Below are positions 5,279 through 7,214 of a stretch of DNA of 7,214 nucleotides, in pieces. The notes below the pieces were generated by a model. That model did no database searches, had not been told where the DNA came from, and was given only the letters and a program-made list of their open reading frames with translations. Within the stretch, counting starts at the first letter, position 1. Each line of letters starts with the position of its first letter. The stretch comes from an uncultured Pseudomonadota bacterium. GTDB taxonomy: Bacteria; Pseudomonadota; Gammaproteobacteria; Methylococcales; Methylomonadaceae. The translations under genes were made by a program, and so were the position numbers. Where the stretch lies: positions 1 to 7,214 of the forward strand of contig CAIZCB010000518.1 in NCBI GenBank assembly GCA_903931355.1, in the 5' to 3' direction.

Positions 5279-6286
5279 TTACAACGGGTAATACTCTAAA
5301 TACCATTTCACAAACTGCTCGACACCTTGCTCGATGCTGGTGTTAGGTTTGTAGCCGACATCGGTAATCAAAGCTTCCACATCGGCGTAAGTATCAGGTA
5401 CATCGCCCGGTTGCATCGGCAGCAGATTTTTTTCGACGCTTTTACCCAAGAACCGTTCTAAGGTTTCGATAAAGCTCATTAACTCTACCGGCTGTTGGTT
5501 GCCGATGTTGTAGATTCGCCAAGGCGCTTTGCTGGTGGCTGGGTCGGGGTTGAGGCCGCTCCAATCAGGGTTAGCTTGGGCGGTATGGTCTAAAGTTCTG
5601 ATCACGCCTTCGACGATGTCATCAATAAAGGTGAAATCGCGGCGGTGGTTGCCGTAGTTGAAAACATCGATACTTTTGCCAGCCAAAATCGCTTTAGCGA
5701 ATAAAAATGGTGCCATATCAGGCCGTCCCCATGGGCCGTAAACGGTGAAAAACCGCAAGCCGGTGGTGGGTAGCTGATAAAGACTGCTGTAAGTGTGAGC
5801 CATTAATTCATTGGCTTTTTTCGATGCCGCGTACAGGCTTAATGGATGGTCAACATTGTCATGCACTGAAAACGGCATTGATTCATTGGCACCATAAACC
5901 GAGCTGCTGGAAGCGTAAACCAAGTGTTCGACTTGGTTGTAGCGGCAGCCTTCCAAAATATTCATGAAACCAACAATATTGCTGTCGATATAAGCATGAG
6001 GATTTTGGATTGAATAGCGTACGCCGGCTTGCGCAGCGAGATTAACCACTTTTTGTGGTTGATGCTGTTTAAACAAGGCTTCAATGCCAGCGCGGTCAGC
6101 TAAATCAAGACGAACATCGGTGTAATTTGCGTGGTCTTTAATCCGTGCTAAACGGTCGATTTTCAAACTGACATCGTAATAATCGTTGAGATTATCAAGG
6201 CCAATGACTTCATCGCCGCGTTCCAGCAAGCGTAATGCCAGTTGATTACCAATAAAACCCGCTGTGCCGGTGACTAATACTTTCAT
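5279..6286 (-). CDS. NAD-dependent sugar-nucleotide epimerase, UDP-glucuronate 4-epimerase-like
   Basis: A 335-residue extended short-chain dehydrogenase/reductase of the GalE-like epimerase group. The NAD-binding Rossmann motif TGTAGFIG is at 6-13, followed by DNLNDYYD. The catalytic set is Ser127 in ASSSSVYG and Tyr152/Lys156 in YAASK. The block [20 protein letters not shown] and then [21 protein letters not shown] is typical of the UDP-glucuronate 4-epimerases (LpsL/CapI type), which make UDP-galacturonate for capsule, lipopolysaccharide or exopolysaccharide; the exact substrate is an inference. The start is ATG 6286, with AAGG 6 nt upstream overlapping the stop of the TetR gene, 8 nt away; the two are likely translated from one mRNA. 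No polysaccharide gene cluster is visible around it. No strong terminator was seen after its stop. Confidence 0.9.
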   Translation of the reverse strand: MKVLVTGTAGFIGNQLALRLLERGDEVIGLDNLNDYYDVSLKIDRLARIKDHANYTDVRLDLADRAGIEALFKQHQPQKVVNLAAQAGVRYSIQNPHAYIDSNIVGFMNILEGCRYNQVEHLVYASSSSVYGANESMPFSVHDNVDHPLSLYAASKKANELMAHTYSSLYQLPTTGLRFFTVYGPWGRPDMAPFLFAKAILAGKSIDVFNYGNHRRDFTFIDDIVEGVIRTLDHTAQANPDWSGLNPDPATSKAPWRIYNIGNQQPVELMSFIETLERFLGKSVEKNLLPMQPGDVPDTYADVEALITDVGYKPNTSIEQGVEQFVKWYLEYYPL

Positions 6287-6294
6287 GACCAACC

Positions 6295-6906
6295 TTATTT
6301 TTTAACGATGCTGCTCCAAGCAGCCAGCCATGCTTGTGATTGATAGCTATCAGCGCTTTTTGGTAAGCCTTTGTTCAAAACCATGCTCAAAGTGAATTGA
6401 ATCACACCAAAAAAGTAAGTGAAGGCTAATACGTGATCAATCGAGCGAATTTCGCCTTCTTTGATGCCGTTTTGCATGATGCGTTTAATTTTGGTGAAAG
6501 CTGGCGTATCCATTAAAGGTGTCGCTTCCGGTAAAAATTCTTCAGAACGCATGAACAGCAAAAACTGAATCACTTCCGGTGCATCGTCGGTCAGCTTAAA
6601 CAACAAATCGACAATTTCCCGTAACTGCTCAGAGGCTTTGCGGTTGCGACGACGAATATCGTCAATCGAAATGCTGAGGCTGTCGAGAATATGTTCGCGT
6701 AAGGCTAGAGCAATGGCTTGTTTGGTCTTAAAGAACTGAGTCAGGCCAGTGGCGGTGGTGATGCCGGCGGCGTCTTTAATATCGGGTAGTGAGGTATTGA
6801 AATAGCCTTTTTGGGCGAAAAGTTTTAAGGCGGCCTGTAAAACTTGGTCTTGAGTGACGGTTTTAATCGGCGTGGATGCAGTTTCTAGTTCTAATTCTTG
6901 TTCCAT
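6295..6906 (-). CDS. TetR/AcrR-family transcriptional regulator
   Basis: A 203-residue, all-helical regulator. The N-terminal DNA-binding domain runs from about residue 16 to 65 ([29 protein letters not shown], then [17 protein letters not shown]), and the rest is a ligand-binding and dimerisation domain, with [12 protein letters not shown] and MVLNKG segments. The recognition helix is unusual: between AAGI and FFKTK the usual pattern ending in Leu-Tyr-x-x-Phe is replaced by TTATGLTQ, one residue longer and lacking the conserved Tyr, although the frame is intact. The start ATG 6906 leaves a normal-length head before the domain; a longer frame to 7005 would run into pgsA. Its gene directly precedes the epimerase (8 nt), so it may control that enzyme or surface polysaccharide; the ligand is unknown. 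It follows pgsA after 70 nt. Confidence 0.9.
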   Translation of the reverse strand: MEQELELETASTPIKTVTQDQVLQAALKLFAQKGYFNTSLPDIKDAAGITTATGLTQFFKTKQAIALALREHILDSLSISIDDIRRRNRKASEQLREIVDLLFKLTDDAPEVIQFLLFMRSEEFLPEATPLMDTPAFTKIKRIMQNGIKEGEIRSIDHVLAFTYFFGVIQFTLSMVLNKGLPKSADSYQSQAWLAAWSSIVKK

Positions 6907-6916
6907 GCTCTTATGT

Positions 6917-6933
6917 ACAGCTTTACCTGCTGT
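6917..6933. promoter_or_regulatory. candidate operator upstream of the TetR gene
   Basis: ACAGC (6917-6921) and GCTGT (6929-6933) form an inverted repeat with a 7-nt centre, 11 nt before the TetR start. Size and place suit a self-regulating TetR dimer, but 5-bp arms occur often by chance. Confidence 0.25.
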
Positions 6934-6951
6934 TGACTCTCTAATTTTGTG

Positions 6952-6969
6952 CGTAGTTTTTAGACTACG
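6952..6969 (-). terminator. weak hairpin after pgsA
   Basis: CGTAGT and ACTACG pair over 6 bp around a 6-nt loop, 8 nt after the pgsA stop on the minus strand. There is no U-run behind it, so it would be at best a weak or factor-dependent terminator, and pgsA may read through into the TetR gene. Confidence 0.3.
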
Positions 6970-6976
6970 GTTCTTG

Positions 6977-7214
6977 TTATTCTCTAATAGTCGATAAGGC
7001 GGCAACTAAATAATTGACCATCGACCAAAGCGTTAATATGGCTGAAACGTATAACAGCCAGTAACCTATCTGATTGATAGGTAAACCTAATAAATCATCG
7101 CGATACAAAAGCAGGGTAATCGCTGCCATTTGTGCGGTGGTTTTCCATTTGCCTAATTGCGATACTTTGACTTTGGCTCGTTGACCAATTTCAGCCATCC
7201 ATTCGCGTAAAGAG
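6977..7214 (-). CDS. pgsA: CDP-diacylglycerol--glycerol-3-phosphate 3-phosphatidyltransferase PgsA, C-terminal part
   Basis: The frame is open to the right edge, so only the last 78 residues are present. The visible start SLREWMAEIGQRAKVKVSQL and GKWKTTAQMAAITLLL match the middle-to-C-terminal part of PgsA, the inner-membrane enzyme that makes phosphatidylglycerol phosphate from CDP-diacylglycerol and glycerol-3-phosphate. The catalytic CDP-alcohol motif lies upstream, outside the window. Two hydrophobic stretches (about TAQMAAITLLLY and IGYWLLYVSAILTLWSMVNYL) are the last membrane helices. The ATG at 7198 is internal, not the gene start. The TetR gene follows on the same strand after 70 nt. 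Confidence 0.92.
   Translation of the reverse strand, partial: SLREWMAEIGQRAKVKVSQLGKWKTTAQMAAITLLLYRDDLLGLPINQIGYWLLYVSAILTLWSMVNYLVAALSTIRE

Noticed and set aside
6907..7005. Extended N terminus of the TetR protein
   Set aside because: It would overlap pgsA and contains no family sequence; ATG 6906 leaves a normal TetR head.

Overview
The window looks like a chromosomal piece of a gammaproteobacterium with moderate GC. The housekeeping proteins (LeuA, family 4 uracil-DNA glycosylase, RimI, PgsA) resemble gammaproteobacterial versions, and the palindromic intergenic repeats plus gas-vesicle genes recall Methylococcales-type methanotrophs. That placement is an inference: no methane-oxidation gene is present.

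Layout, left to right. (1) Bases 1-302 hold the 3' end of an unassigned reading frame that enters from outside. Its left two thirds are GC-rich and its right third resembles the rest of the window, so it looks like a junction of two unrelated pieces. (2) A 72-bp palindromic repeat (303-374) separates it from a tight plus-strand gas-vesicle operon (408-2116) in the order gvpA2/J-type, gvpK, gvpX (small TPR protein), gvpA3/J-type, gvpY. This matches, from memory, the order of the central block of the Serratia sp. ATCC 39006 gas-vesicle cluster. The main shell gene gvpA1 and gvpC, gvpN, gvpF and gvpG are not in the window. (3) A 97-nt nearly continuous hairpin (2124-2220) lies between this operon and the convergent minus-strand genes.

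(4) The minus strand, read right to left from 5260, carries a leucine operon: a sigma70-type promoter, a previously unlisted leucine-rich leader peptide (5121-5216), leuA, a family 4 uracil-DNA glycosylase 6 nt after leuA, and rimI. The leader peptide implies attenuation control of leuA by leucyl-tRNA supply, which may extend to the DNA-repair and ribosome-modification genes behind it. (5) Further right on the minus strand are the 3' end of pgsA (phospholipid synthesis, cut by the window edge), a TetR-family regulator and a UDP-glucuronate 4-epimerase-like sugar-nucleotide epimerase. The last two are 8 nt apart and probably co-transcribed.

The most notable items are the leuA leader peptide with its almost leaderless start, the split-looking gas-vesicle module behind a mosaic junction, and the two structured intergenic repeats. 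No CRISPR, tRNA, rRNA or transposase gene was seen.
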